DNA from: Chitinophaga pinensis
GTDB lineage: Bacteria > Bacteroidota > Bacteroidia > Chitinophagales > Chitinophagaceae
Direction: 5' to 3'
Assembly: GCA_902167325.1 (NCBI GenBank)
Contig: LR632930.1
Coordinates: 2,170,001 to 2,234,000, forward strand
Length of the DNA stretch: 64,000 nucleotides
Below are positions 42,837-50,098 of the stretch, in pieces. The notes beneath the pieces were generated by a model. It saw only the letters and a list, made by a program, of their open reading frames with translations, was not told where the DNA came from and searched no databases. The translations under genes were made by a program, and so were the position numbers. Positions within the stretch are counted from its first letter, which is position 1. Each line of letters opens with the position of its first letter.

Positions 42837-42866
42837 AAGCAGCACGCCCCGTAGGACGTACTGCTT
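42837..42866 (-). promoter_or_regulatory. intercistronic hairpin after nosZ
   Basis: On the minus strand AAGCAGTACG, 10-nt loop, CGTGCTGCTT, then TCTTTATT. The stem has 10 positions with one mismatch and lies between the nosZ stop and the next gene. It may act as a partial terminator or mRNA stabiliser that keeps nosZ message in excess of the assembly genes. Confidence 0.5.
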
Positions 42867-42877
42867 CGGGTGTAGAA

Positions 42878-44857
42878 TCACTTAGCTGCCACCGCCTTGG
42901 TGGTATCCTCGCCGCCGGTGTGCCATTTCAGGGGCACATTGCTGCCTTTGGGAGAAACTCTCATGTAGCCCTGCATCTCCTGGTGGAGTGCGGAACAGAA
43001 GTCGGTACAGTAGAAGGGATAAATACCGGGTGTTTTGGGAGAGAACTTCAGGGTAGAAGTTTCGCCGGGCATAACCAGCAGTTCCGCTGTAGGAGCATGC
43101 TTGATAGCGAACCCGTGCGGGATGTCCCAGTCCTGCTCAAGGTTGGTGATGTGGAAGTATACGTCATCACCCACCTGGATGCCTTCGATATTATCAGGGG
43201 TAAGGTGGGAGCGGATGGCCGTCATATACACGTGTACTTCGTTGCCTTTACGTTCCACTTTAGTAGCCTTTTCGCCTGCAGCTACGTAGGGGTGTTTGTT
43301 TTTGTTGATGTCAAAGAACTTAACACTCTGGTCTCTAATCTTTTCAGCCGGGATAGCCTGCGCATAGTGCGGCTCACCGATGGTGGGGAAGTCGAGCAGC
43401 AGCTGCATCTTGTCTCCGTCAATAGAGTAGAGCTGTGCAGATTGTGCCAGTTCGGGTCCGGTAGGCAGGAAGCGGTCTTTGGTGATTTTGTTGTAAGCCA
43501 CAACGTATTTGCCATAAGGCTTCTTGGTGTCGCCACCGGGAACCATCAGGTGACCGATGGAGTAGTAGGTGGGAACACGGTCGAGCACTTTCAGGTCTTT
43601 CAGGCTCCATTTTACGATCTCGGAAGACACGAAGAAAGAAGTGTATGCATTGCCTTTACCATCGAATTCTGTGTGCAGGGGGCCGAGGCCGGGTTTCTGC
43701 ACTTCGCCGTGGAGGGCCGCTTCGTACTTGATTACGGGGATACCGTTGTATTCACCCTCAAAGGCTTTGTCTTCGATGGCTTTCACGAATTTCTGGTATG
43801 CAAATACCGGGATGAGCGCTGCCAGTTTACCGCTGCCCACGATGTATTCGCCGGAAGGGTCAACATCGCAGCCGTGAGGGGATTTGGGGCAGGGGATGAG
43901 GTATACGAAGTCTTTCAGCTCCGTAGGGTCCAGCGTCAGCACTTCTTTGATGATTTCTGAAGTTGCGGAGTGGGTTTCTTCATGGAAGGTATTGCGAACG
44001 TACTCGGTGGCCATTTTTTTGGCTTTACCGGCTTTCACATACTCTTCTGCTTTTTTCCAGTTAACTGCAACGATGAAGTCTTTGTCTTTCTGGGAAGCGT
44101 TCACCTCCAGCAGGGTGCTGGCCTGTTCGGTGTTGTAGGTGGAGAAGAAGAACCATCCGTGAGACGGGCCTTTACCGGCGCGGCTCAGGTCAAGGTCCAT
44201 ACCGGGGAGGATGATCTGGAAGGATACATCCATTTTACCGGTGTTTTTGTCGATACCGATGAAGGAAGCGGTGCTTTTAAAGTTCTTTTTAAAAGATTCG
44301 TTGTCCAGCGGAGATTCCTGGTTGCCTACGGGAATCGCGAAGCGGGTGCCGGCGATCACGTATTCGGTGTTTTCGGTAAGGAAAGGAGAGGAGTGGTTAC
44401 CGCCACTGTTAGGCAGTTCGATGATCTCCATGGTTTTGAACGCCTTCAGGTCGATGCGGGCTACACGGGGAGAGTTGTTGGCGTTGGCAAAGAGCCAGCG
44501 GCCGTCGTGCTCACCGTTTGTCTGGGAAAGGGCAAGGTGGTGCTGGTCATCCCAGGGTACGAAACCGTGAGATGTGTTCAGCATGGCCTTGGTTTCTTCG
44601 CTGTAGCCATAACCGTTTTCAGGGTTTACAGAGAACACGGGCAGTACTTTTAACAGTCTGCCGGATGGGATGCCGTACACGGCTACCTGTCCGCTGAAAC
44701 CACCTGAAACAAAGTTATAAAACTCGTCGTATTTGCCTGGAGCAACGTACGTCCGCGCGGCAGCGTCGCCGCCTACAGCCGATTCGGTGCTCTTCATCTT
44801 GCAACTCTGCACGGCGAGCGCAACGGTTGCCGTCAGGAGTAAGTGAGAAATTTTCAT
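42878..44857 (-). CDS. nosZ: nitrous oxide reductase, clade II (Sec-type)
   Basis: 659 aa from the ATG at 44857; the in-frame start at 44938 adds 27 residues without a signal character. Signal peptide MKISHLLLTATVALAVQSC shows no twin-arginine motif and ends in a lipobox-like AVQSC, so Sec export and perhaps lipid anchoring. Propeller with CuZ ligands: WDDQHHLALSQTNGEHDGRW (His pair), CPKSPHGCDVDPSGEYIVGS, LGPLHTEFDGKGNAYTSFFV, IGEPHYAQAIPAEK. C-terminal cupredoxin CuA: DWDIPHGFAIKH and YCTDFCSALHQEMQGYM with the C-x3-C-x3-H-x2-M ligand set. It reduces N2O to N2 in the periplasm. The cytochrome c gene 28 bp upstream probably donates electrons. No NO, nitrite or nitrate reductase is in the window. 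Confidence 0.97.
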   Translation of the reverse strand: MKISHLLLTATVALAVQSCKMKSTESAVGGDAAARTYVAPGKYDEFYNFVSGGFSGQVAVYGIPSGRLLKVLPVFSVNPENGYGYSEETKAMLNTSHGFVPWDDQHHLALSQTNGEHDGRWLFANANNSPRVARIDLKAFKTMEIIELPNSGGNHSSPFLTENTEYVIAGTRFAIPVGNQESPLDNESFKKNFKSTASFIGIDKNTGKMDVSFQIILPGMDLDLSRAGKGPSHGWFFFSTYNTEQASTLLEVNASQKDKDFIVAVNWKKAEEYVKAGKAKKMATEYVRNTFHEETHSATSEIIKEVLTLDPTELKDFVYLIPCPKSPHGCDVDPSGEYIVGSGKLAALIPVFAYQKFVKAIEDKAFEGEYNGIPVIKYEAALHGEVQKPGLGPLHTEFDGKGNAYTSFFVSSEIVKWSLKDLKVLDRVPTYYSIGHLMVPGGDTKKPYGKYVVAYNKITKDRFLPTGPELAQSAQLYSIDGDKMQLLLDFPTIGEPHYAQAIPAEKIRDQSVKFFDINKNKHPYVAAGEKATKVERKGNEVHVYMTAIRSHLTPDNIEGIQVGDDVYFHITNLEQDWDIPHGFAIKHAPTAELLVMPGETSTLKFSPKTPGIYPFYCTDFCSALHQEMQGYMRVSPKGSNVPLKWHTGGEDTTKAVAAK

Positions 44858-44885
44858 ACAAAGTGTATTAACGGGATGAATATGC

Positions 44886-45386
44886 TTAGTTTTTACCATC
44901 GATCTTGCGCATGTACTCAAGAACTGCCCTTGCTTCATCGTCTTTCAGATTCTGATTGGGCATCCTAACCATACACAGTTCGAGCATTGCCTGGGCTTCC
45001 GGGTCTTTGTCCAGCATTTCGTCCACATTGGTTACGAAGTTCATGATCCATTCGGGAGTTCTGCGGTCGGTAACACCTTTCCAGCCGGGTCCTACCAGCT
45101 TTTCCTCAGTCAGTTTGTGGCAGGAGGTACATTTCACTTCGGAAATTTCCTGTCCTTTCTTAGCCATGGCTTCGTCCAGCGGGTGTGTCAGTTCAACATT
45201 CTTGAACTTGCCAATGCCTTTAGGATCAACAGCTCTGGCAGGTTTATCTGCAACAAGACTGTTGTCTGCGGGTGTTTCGGATGCCGGCGTCTTTTCATCA
45301 CCGTTTTTTTCCTGTCCGCCACCGCAACCTGCCACTGCGATAGAAGTGGCCAGGGCGAAAATGAAGAGGTGCCTGAGATTTTTCAT
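44886..45386 (-). CDS. c-type cytochrome lipoprotein, probable electron donor to NosZ
   Basis: 166 aa. Lipoprotein signal with lipobox VAGC (Cys at about residue 21), flexible acidic linker, then one haem-binding site CTSCHKL (about residue 86) and a Met ligand candidate in CMVRMPNQNL (about residue 143), ending DDEARAVLEYMRKI. A membrane-anchored monohaem cytochrome c at the head of a clade II nos operon is the expected donor to NosZ, though donor function is inference. It is the first gene after the TGAC-N4-GTCA box at 45433-45446. Confidence 0.93.
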   Translation of the reverse strand: MKNLRHLFIFALATSIAVAGCGGGQEKNGDEKTPASETPADNSLVADKPARAVDPKGIGKFKNVELTHPLDEAMAKKGQEISEVKCTSCHKLTEEKLVGPGWKGVTDRRTPEWIMNFVTNVDEMLDKDPEAQAMLELCMVRMPNQNLKDDEARAVLEYMRKIDGKN

Positions 45387-45402
45387 GTTGTTTTATTTAG
45401 AT

Positions 45403-45410
45403 CAAAGTTC
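45403..45410 (-). promoter_or_regulatory. candidate -7 element of the nos operon
   Basis: Minus strand GAACTTTG, one mismatch to TAnnTTTG, 16 bp before the cytochrome c start codon. The dyad at 45433-45446 is centred 33 bp upstream of it, near -40, where class II Crp/Fnr activators bind. Confidence 0.4.
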
Positions 45411-45432
45411 GATTTCAGTGGATTGATCCTTC

Positions 45433-45446
45433 ATGACGACCGTCAT
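45433..45446. promoter_or_regulatory. Crp/Fnr-type box ahead of the nos operon
   Basis: ATGAC-GACC-GTCAT, perfect 5-4-5 inverted repeat that extends to C/G on the outside. The spacing equals that of FNR boxes (TTGAT-N4-ATCAA) and the TGAC-N4-GTCA core is shared with 47161-47174 upstream of the Crp/Fnr gene. Confidence 0.55.
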
Positions 45447-45919
45447 GGGTATTGATGACAGTAAACAACAGCGGCTATAAAAGGCGCTGACAATAGCAGC
45501 AGCCCGGCTTTTGCGAAGCCGCTGGCGTGGAAATCCCACGTTGGATCTTAAATAATGTGGTGAATGGGGAGATCATCCCGGAATGCAACCTCCATCCATA
45601 AATTATCCTGTCTAATGCTGCCTTAAGCCGGACCTAAGGTATTTATGACGAGATTGGATTGCCCATAAGCGTTGGCCTGTACAGGCCGTAGTACGCAGTG
45701 AATGATCTCAGTCTATCGATGTAAACCTGTTAGTTATCAGTGCATACAGGCTATTAACGTTCTTTTCAGATACCTCATAATGAAAAATTCTAACGTTAAT
45801 ATTTTATCTATTACAATTCGGATGCCTTTAAGTTCAATGCAAAGCGATTTATTAATAAAAGGAAGTTGCATTAACAGGATACAATCCGGCAGACCAGCGG
45901 TAATACTGTTGTTGGCACC
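45447..45919. other. non-coding gap between ric and the nos operon
   Basis: No convincing gene. It contains two adjacent hairpins near 45510-45542 (GGCTT/AAGCC and CGTGG/CCACG), a perfect 14-bp palindrome GGCCTGTACAGGCC at 45674-45687, and an AT-rich half toward 45919. A 73-codon open frame at 45702-45923 lacks any protein-like character. The ric transcript (minus) would run into this region. Confidence 0.5.
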
Positions 45920-46645
45920 TTAGCCTGCGAAGGTGTTTTCCAGTGTTGCCGCTTTAGGGAACAGGATGTTGTTCTCGAGGTGGATGTGAAGGTGAAGGTC
46001 ATCCTGGAACTCTTTCAGCAGGGCATACGTTACGCGGTAAGTATTGCAGCCTCCGGGAGGTACGGTGTAATCGTCGCTGAGGGCCTGTATCTTCCGGAAA
46101 CGTTCGCCTTCCTGGTCATGCTCCTGCATCATGGCTGTAATGGGATTGGATACATTAGTGAAAGCAGGGGCGTGCGGTTTGGTGCCATTTTCCTGTGCTA
46201 CCACCATCTGCCGGATGTAAGGAAACAGGTCAGTCTCCTCTTTTTTCATATGGGAGGTCAGCTCCGCAGCACAACCGTTGAACAAAGAGTAAATCTCAAT
46301 CAGCTCAGGGTGCGATGAGCCATGCACGTTAGCCAGTTTGTGGAGATATGCCTGCAGAACGGGGATCTGAGAGGCCACATAGCTATGGTGCCTGTCCACG
46401 ATATGGATCGCCAGCACATCAGGCTGCCAGGTATTAAAATCAGTCCCTTCTTCGGGTTTGGTTTCCAGTACGAATTCCAGTTCACCGGTTACCGTGGAAA
46501 GATCGATTTTCTTCTGCGTGCAGGCCTCTTCCACTGTCCTGTTGCCATTGCAGCAGAAATCGATACGGTGTTTCCGGAACACTGCGGCCGTTCTGTAATT
46601 GTCGGATACCAGCTGTCCGATAACTGCTTTTTCAAGATTTTCCAT
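45920..46645 (-). CDS. ric: iron-sulfur cluster repair di-iron protein (RIC/ScdA/YtfE family)
   Basis: 241 aa. N-terminal ScdA domain with paired cysteines (FRKHRIDFCCNGNRTVEEAC), then a hemerythrin-like four-helix domain with the di-iron ligands in IHIVDRHHSYV, LANVHGSSHPELIEIYSLF, LTSHMKKEETDLFPYIRQMV, ITAMMQEHDQEGERFRKI and DDLHLHIHLENNILFPKA. It repairs Fe-S clusters damaged by nitric oxide or peroxide. It is preceded by TAGCTTTG and by a dyad nearly identical to that before queD-rrf2, so control by the Rrf2 regulator is likely. Confidence 0.95.
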   Translation of the reverse strand: MENLEKAVIGQLVSDNYRTAAVFRKHRIDFCCNGNRTVEEACTQKKIDLSTVTGELEFVLETKPEEGTDFNTWQPDVLAIHIVDRHHSYVASQIPVLQAYLHKLANVHGSSHPELIEIYSLFNGCAAELTSHMKKEETDLFPYIRQMVVAQENGTKPHAPAFTNVSNPITAMMQEHDQEGERFRKIQALSDDYTVPPGGCNTYRVTYALLKEFQDDLHLHIHLENNILFPKAATLENTFAG

Positions 46646-46712
46646 GATGTTGTTTTTAGCGTTGTTATAATTAAATACAAGTATATCTTTAATAGAAAGT
46701 TGAGAAACACCG

Positions 46713-46720
46713 CAAAGCTA
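46713..46720 (-). promoter_or_regulatory. candidate -7 element of ric
   Basis: Minus strand TAGCTTTG, exact TAnnTTTG match, 67 bp before the ric start codon. The dyad at 46739-46756 is centred 31 bp upstream, over the -33 region. Confidence 0.5.
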
Positions 46721-46738
46721 AGTGATATTTGGTTTAAA

Positions 46739-46756
46739 AAGGATAAAATAGTCCTT
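46739..46756. promoter_or_regulatory. candidate Rrf2/NsrR-type operator ahead of ric
   Basis: AAGGATAAAATAGTCCTT, arms AAGGA/TCCTT. It is the second copy of the dyad at 38175-38192 with a compensatory A:T to G:C arm change. A second, plus-strand -7-like TGACTTTG (46766-46773) lies on its other side. Confidence 0.65.
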
Positions 46757-46875
46757 ATTTAAGTATGACTTTGCTCAGGCTTCTCAGGTATGGGGGATTA
46801 ACCACTCTCCAATCTGCATTGCGACATGATTCCGGGGTATGGGAATTGTAAATATGACATACTTGTTAAAAAGAG

Positions 46876-46905
46876 AAGCCGCCCCGTTACATGAGGCGGC
46901 TTTTT
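46876..46905. terminator. bidirectional terminator hairpin
   Basis: AAGCCGCC (46876-46883), 11-nt loop, GGCGGCTT then TTT. Plus-strand T tract is good; on the minus strand the stem is followed by TCTCTTTTTAAC. It can end the DUF2892 gene (minus) and any plus-strand transcript from 46773. Confidence 0.8.
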
Positions 46906-46925
46906 AGGATTTGTCAGCAAATCGG

Positions 46926-47126
46926 CTACTGTCTGTGCCTTTTCTGCGGAACGGTACAATTTCCCGATGCACAGGTACTGACATTCAGCAGTGCCATCAG
47001 TGCGAACGCCCCGCCAAAGATCGCAAGGGCCCATTCTTTCATAAGCAAACTGTAAGTAAACATGATCAACCCGACGCCCAGTCTTATGAGCCTGCCGGCG
47101 GTCCATTGTGAAAATATCCTTTTCAT
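46926..47126 (-). CDS. small DUF2892/YgaP-type inner membrane protein
   Basis: 66 aa from the ATG at 47126: MKRIFSQWTAGRLIRLGVGL, two membrane helices (LGVGLIMFTYSLL, WALAIFGGAFALMALLN) and a Cys-bearing C-terminus STCASGNC. This matches the small DUF2892 proteins that often lie near sulfur-transfer or nitrosative stress genes. An overlapping longer frame (46798-47133) on the same strand has no such character. Divergent from the Crp/Fnr gene with the dyad 47152-47180 between them. Confidence 0.82.
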   Translation of the reverse strand: MKRIFSQWTAGRLIRLGVGLIMFTYSLLMKEWALAIFGGAFALMALLNVSTCASGNCTVPQKRHRQ

Positions 47127-47151
47127 ACTGCAAATATCCGGAACGGGTTTT

Positions 47152-47180
47152 GGAGATGTGGTGACTTAGGTCACATCTCC
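47152..47180. promoter_or_regulatory. nested palindrome with Crp/Fnr-type core
   Basis: Outer arms GGAGATGTG (47152-47160) and CACATCTCC (47172-47180), 9 bp perfect; inside, GTGAC-TTAG-GTCAC at 47161-47174, a 5-4-5 dyad. The core TGAC-N4-GTCA is the same as at the nos promoter. It lies between the divergent DUF2892 and Crp/Fnr genes, 28 bp upstream of a TATATTCG -7-like element (47192-47199). Autoregulation is likely. Confidence 0.55.
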
Positions 47181-47224
47181 CCGGGAAATCCTATATTCGG
47201 GATGCATCAACTAAACCTTGCCCC

Positions 47225-47788
47225 TTGGATACCGTATTCGCTCATTTCTCCCGTTACATCAGCCTAAGCGATACCCTTAAAACGGAACTGGCGGCCGTAC
47301 TAACGCCCGTGCATTTCAGCAAAGGTGAATTGGTGCTGGATGCAGAAAGAACCTGTACCCGGAGTTATTTCATCCTGCAGGGCATGTTACGGGCATATTT
47401 CCTGAAAGACGGGAAAGAGATTACTGATTTCTTTTCGGCGGAGGAAGAATGGTGCAACTCTCCCAAAAGCTTTTACACCCAGCAGCCCGGTGAATATTAT
47501 CTCGACGCCATTGAGCCTGCCGATGCCATGGCCATTTCTGCCCGCGATCTGGTTTCCCTGTTCGACCGCTTTCCCGAAATGGAACGTTACGCCCGGTTGA
47601 GTATGGGTACCGTTTTCGGTCATCTCATGGAAAGGATCGCCTCCCTGCGGTTTACTTCCGCGAAAGAGAAGTATGCGCATTTCCTGCAAACATATGAAGG
47701 CATTCATCACCGCATCCCCCTCGGTATGGTGGCATCCTACCTCGGTATTACACAGGAAACCCTGAGCCGGTTAAGGGCAGACAGGTAA
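47225..47788 (+). CDS. Crp/Fnr-family transcriptional regulator (TTG start)
   Basis: 187 aa. The frame opens at a TTG; there is no in-frame ATG upstream, and MDTVFAHFSRYISLSDTLKT aligns well with the usual N-terminus, so TTG is the likely start. Cyclic-nucleotide-binding-like domain about 20-110 (VHFSKGELVLDAERTCTRSY, FILQGMLRAYFLKDGKEITD) and C-terminal winged helix (IPLGMVASYLGITQETLSRL). No cysteine cluster for an FNR-type Fe-S centre is seen, so the signal may be haem/NO or another ligand. The nearby TGAC-N4-GTCA boxes make it a candidate activator of nos. Confidence 0.88.
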   Translation: MDTVFAHFSRYISLSDTLKTELAAVLTPVHFSKGELVLDAERTCTRSYFILQGMLRAYFLKDGKEITDFFSAEEEWCNSPKSFYTQQPGEYYLDAIEPADAMAISARDLVSLFDRFPEMERYARLSMGTVFGHLMERIASLRFTSAKEKYAHFLQTYEGIHHRIPLGMVASYLGITQETLSRLRADR

Positions 47789-47792
47789 TTAT

Positions 47793-47806
47793 TTGATCCA
47801 GGTCAA
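47793..47806. promoter_or_regulatory. FNR-box-like dyad upstream of the hydrolase gene
   Basis: TTGAT-CCAG-GTCAA, 5-4-5 with one arm mismatch, in the 68-bp gap between the Crp/Fnr gene and the hydrolase gene. It is the third N4-spaced dyad in this cluster and the weakest. Confidence 0.35.
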
Positions 47807-47856
47807 ATTTTAACCGGTACAGACAGCGCACTTTTACAATCTAAACACACCCTGTT

Positions 47857-48702
47857 ATGATGCGTCTTCTTCTTTTCCCGTTAGCTTTCTTACTGATCCC
47901 TTTCTTTGCCTCCGGGCAGGACACGCTCACAGCGCCTAATACCCAGGCCCTCCTTTACCGCGCTGCCTCGCAGCAGCCCTTGCTGGTGGTAGGGCTGGGA
48001 GGTTCCGAAGGGGGCAATGCCTGGGCTTCCGGCCGGTGGAAGGCAGTGCGGGAGCAGTTTCTGGAAGAAGGGTATGCTTTTCTCGCTGTAGGATATTTCG
48101 GTTGTAAGGGCACCCCTAAGCTGCTGGATAAAATAGCGATCGATGATGTGTATGCAGCCATTGTAGCTGCAAAAGCGAAGCTCGGATTGCAAAATATACG
48201 GGTAGCGGTTATTGGCGGCTCCCGCGGGGGCGATCTGGCGCTGCTGCTGGGCAGTTATTATCCGGATATTAATTGCGTGGCAGGGCTTTCAGCCAGCCAT
48301 GCCGTGTTTCCCGGCCATACACAGGAATTCACCACCTCCTGCTGGACCAAAAGCGGTACAGAACTTCCCTTCATACCGGTCAATGATGCGGCAGTACCTT
48401 TCCTCATGCAGCGTAATCTGCGCAAAACCTTCGAGGCCATGATGACGGATACGGCAACAGAACGCCGGTCTCTCATCCCTGTAGAACGTATCCGGGGAGC
48501 GGTGTTGCTGATGTCGGCAAAGGGGGATGAAATGATACCGGCAGTGGAAATGGGAACGAAGATGATGGCCAGGATGGAGCATGCAGGATTTGCTTACCCG
48601 CACAAACACCTTGTGTATGAAGGCGGGCATGCGGAGCCGATAAAGCATTTCGATGAAGTGAGGGCATTTCTCCGGCAGCATTTCCGTATCGGGACCGAAT
48701 AA
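47857..48702 (+). CDS. exported alpha/beta hydrolase (BAAT/acyl-CoA thioester hydrolase C-terminal type)
   Basis: 281 aa. Signal peptide (MMRLLLFPLAFLLIPFFASG). Alpha/beta-hydrolase motifs: oxyanion region LLVVGLGGSEGGNAWA, nucleophile elbow VIGGSRGGDLAL (G-G-S-R-G, Ser about residue 121), acid in LLMSAKGDEMIPA and catalytic His in LVYEGGHAEP. The fold matches BAAT C-terminal or dienelactone-hydrolase-like enzymes. Being exported it probably acts on periplasmic esters or thioesters; substrate unknown. Downstream of the Crp/Fnr gene in the same direction. Confidence 0.82.
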   Translation: MMRLLLFPLAFLLIPFFASGQDTLTAPNTQALLYRAASQQPLLVVGLGGSEGGNAWASGRWKAVREQFLEEGYAFLAVGYFGCKGTPKLLDKIAIDDVYAAIVAAKAKLGLQNIRVAVIGGSRGGDLALLLGSYYPDINCVAGLSASHAVFPGHTQEFTTSCWTKSGTELPFIPVNDAAVPFLMQRNLRKTFEAMMTDTATERRSLIPVERIRGAVLLMSAKGDEMIPAVEMGTKMMARMEHAGFAYPHKHLVYEGGHAEPIKHFDEVRAFLRQHFRIGTE

Positions 48703-48760
48703 TTGCAAAGCGCTGCAAATCTGGATTTTATGCTTTACTTTGTGGCTTTTGTAACTCAAG

Positions 48761-50068
48761 ATGAATATGTACGCTTTTCGATTTCAGCACCCTAAAGCCA
48801 TGCGTTATCTATGGCTGGTTGTCCTCGCACCGGTTCTGGTGATGTTCCTTTTTATTTGGCTTGCCTGGTCCTCGGCTAGTATCATGATTATTGCCGTGTT
48901 ATTGACGGTAGCCATTTGTTTCTACTTCCTCTTCACCAGAGGCAAGGCTGCTGATGAAATTACACTGGACAGGAACAGCTTTACTTCCGCCTTTTTCGGC
49001 CGGGTTGAGTTTGATGAAATTAAAAGTGTATCCGGCCGCTCACTCTCCATGGAGCCGCCATCTATGCGGATCACCCTGCATTCAGGCCGGAAGCTTACCT
49101 GGCGGATCACTATAAAAGGCAGTATTTATAATTCTGTTGCTGATGCGGAAACATTCATGCGTTTTACCAGCGATCTGTCTGCCCGTATGGATGCCTGGAC
49201 GGCGAAGCACAATAATCAATATCAGCAAGGCTCCCATACGGATGAAGATGTTCCCACTCCGGCGGAGCAACTGCGTAAAGTAGCTACCGGTAACAGTAAA
49301 GCCGTGTGGGCGATACCGATAGGACTGGCATTTGCCGTAATAGGACTTTTCAAAACCTGTGGCAAAGAATGGTTTGGTAAAAGAGAACCAGATTTTGCGA
49401 AAATGGCGGAGCAGAGCGAATTGCGCTACGAGGATAATATTGAAGCCGCAAAAGCAGTGATGCAGGAGTATCTCAAAACGCAGGGCGCTTACTTTCTTTA
49501 TACAAATGATACTGCCGCACGTGCTGAGTTATTACCTGATATAGACGATAGTAACCCTACCGGCATCCGTGCTTTTCAACATACAGCTGCAAATAGTGAA
49601 CTGCAGGCATTCATAGAACATCCGGATTCTTTCGAAATCCGGACCGTAATAGTGGCAGGTGATGAAACGATTAGCCCGATGCGTGAAAGTATTCTTAACC
49701 TGAATGACAGTGCAGCCATCAAACTCTTCATCCGTTTCTACGATCCTCAGCAGCGCGTAGTGCCGGCAGGTATGCGGCGTAATGAGGTAACTGATTCTTC
49801 CGTACTACCCGTTTTCGACGTATTCACGGCTATCCCTTTGTACGATTCGCTTAACATCCGCGGCCCGGTTTCTGAAACCTTCCCCGGCATGAACATGATG
49901 CTGGCGCAGGTACGCCACCGCCCGTCGTTCAGGATATACCTCACTGGCCGGGAGAAAGACGGGATTTCGGAAAGCCTTTTCCGTAAAGTGGTTACCGAAC
50001 TGAACCGCCAGCTGCATGCCGTGAAGGCAGATACTTCCGGGTTTGTGATCAGAGCCTACAACAGATGA
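48761..50068 (+). CDS. hypothetical membrane protein
   Basis: 435 aa. Two N-terminal membrane helices (YLWLVVLAPVLVMFLFIWLA, IMIIAVLLTVAICFYFLF) followed by a PH-like cytoplasmic stretch (EITLDRNSFTSAFFGRVEFD, EIKSVSGRSLSMEPPSMRIT), a third helix near residue 185 (AVWAIPIGLAFAVIGLFKTC) and a soluble C-terminal domain of about 230 residues (ELRYEDNIEAAKAVMQEYLK, ETFPGMNMMLAQVRHRPSFR). I do not recognise the family. It starts 58 bp after the hydrolase gene and ends 30 bp before kynureninase; co-transcription with either is possible. Confidence 0.7.
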   Translation: MNMYAFRFQHPKAMRYLWLVVLAPVLVMFLFIWLAWSSASIMIIAVLLTVAICFYFLFTRGKAADEITLDRNSFTSAFFGRVEFDEIKSVSGRSLSMEPPSMRITLHSGRKLTWRITIKGSIYNSVADAETFMRFTSDLSARMDAWTAKHNNQYQQGSHTDEDVPTPAEQLRKVATGNSKAVWAIPIGLAFAVIGLFKTCGKEWFGKREPDFAKMAEQSELRYEDNIEAAKAVMQEYLKTQGAYFLYTNDTAARAELLPDIDDSNPTGIRAFQHTAANSELQAFIEHPDSFEIRTVIVAGDETISPMRESILNLNDSAAIKLFIRFYDPQQRVVPAGMRRNEVTDSSVLPVFDVFTAIPLYDSLNIRGPVSETFPGMNMMLAQVRHRPSFRIYLTGREKDGISESLFRKVVTELNRQLHAVKADTSGFVIRAYNR

Positions 50069-50098
50069 CCGCGATGGGTTTTTCGTTATATTGCTGTC

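Noticed and set aside
42713..43960. 415-codon plus-strand frame opposite nosZ
   Set aside because: Antisense to a well-supported nosZ with all copper motifs; product is low-quality and lacks domains.
45702..45923. 73-codon plus-strand frame in the ric-nos gap
   Set aside because: AT-rich, no domain, runs into the 3' end of ric in antisense.
46798..47133. 111-codon minus-strand frame
   Set aside because: Overlaps, in another frame, the 66-aa DUF2892 protein, which has a clear family match and membrane helices.
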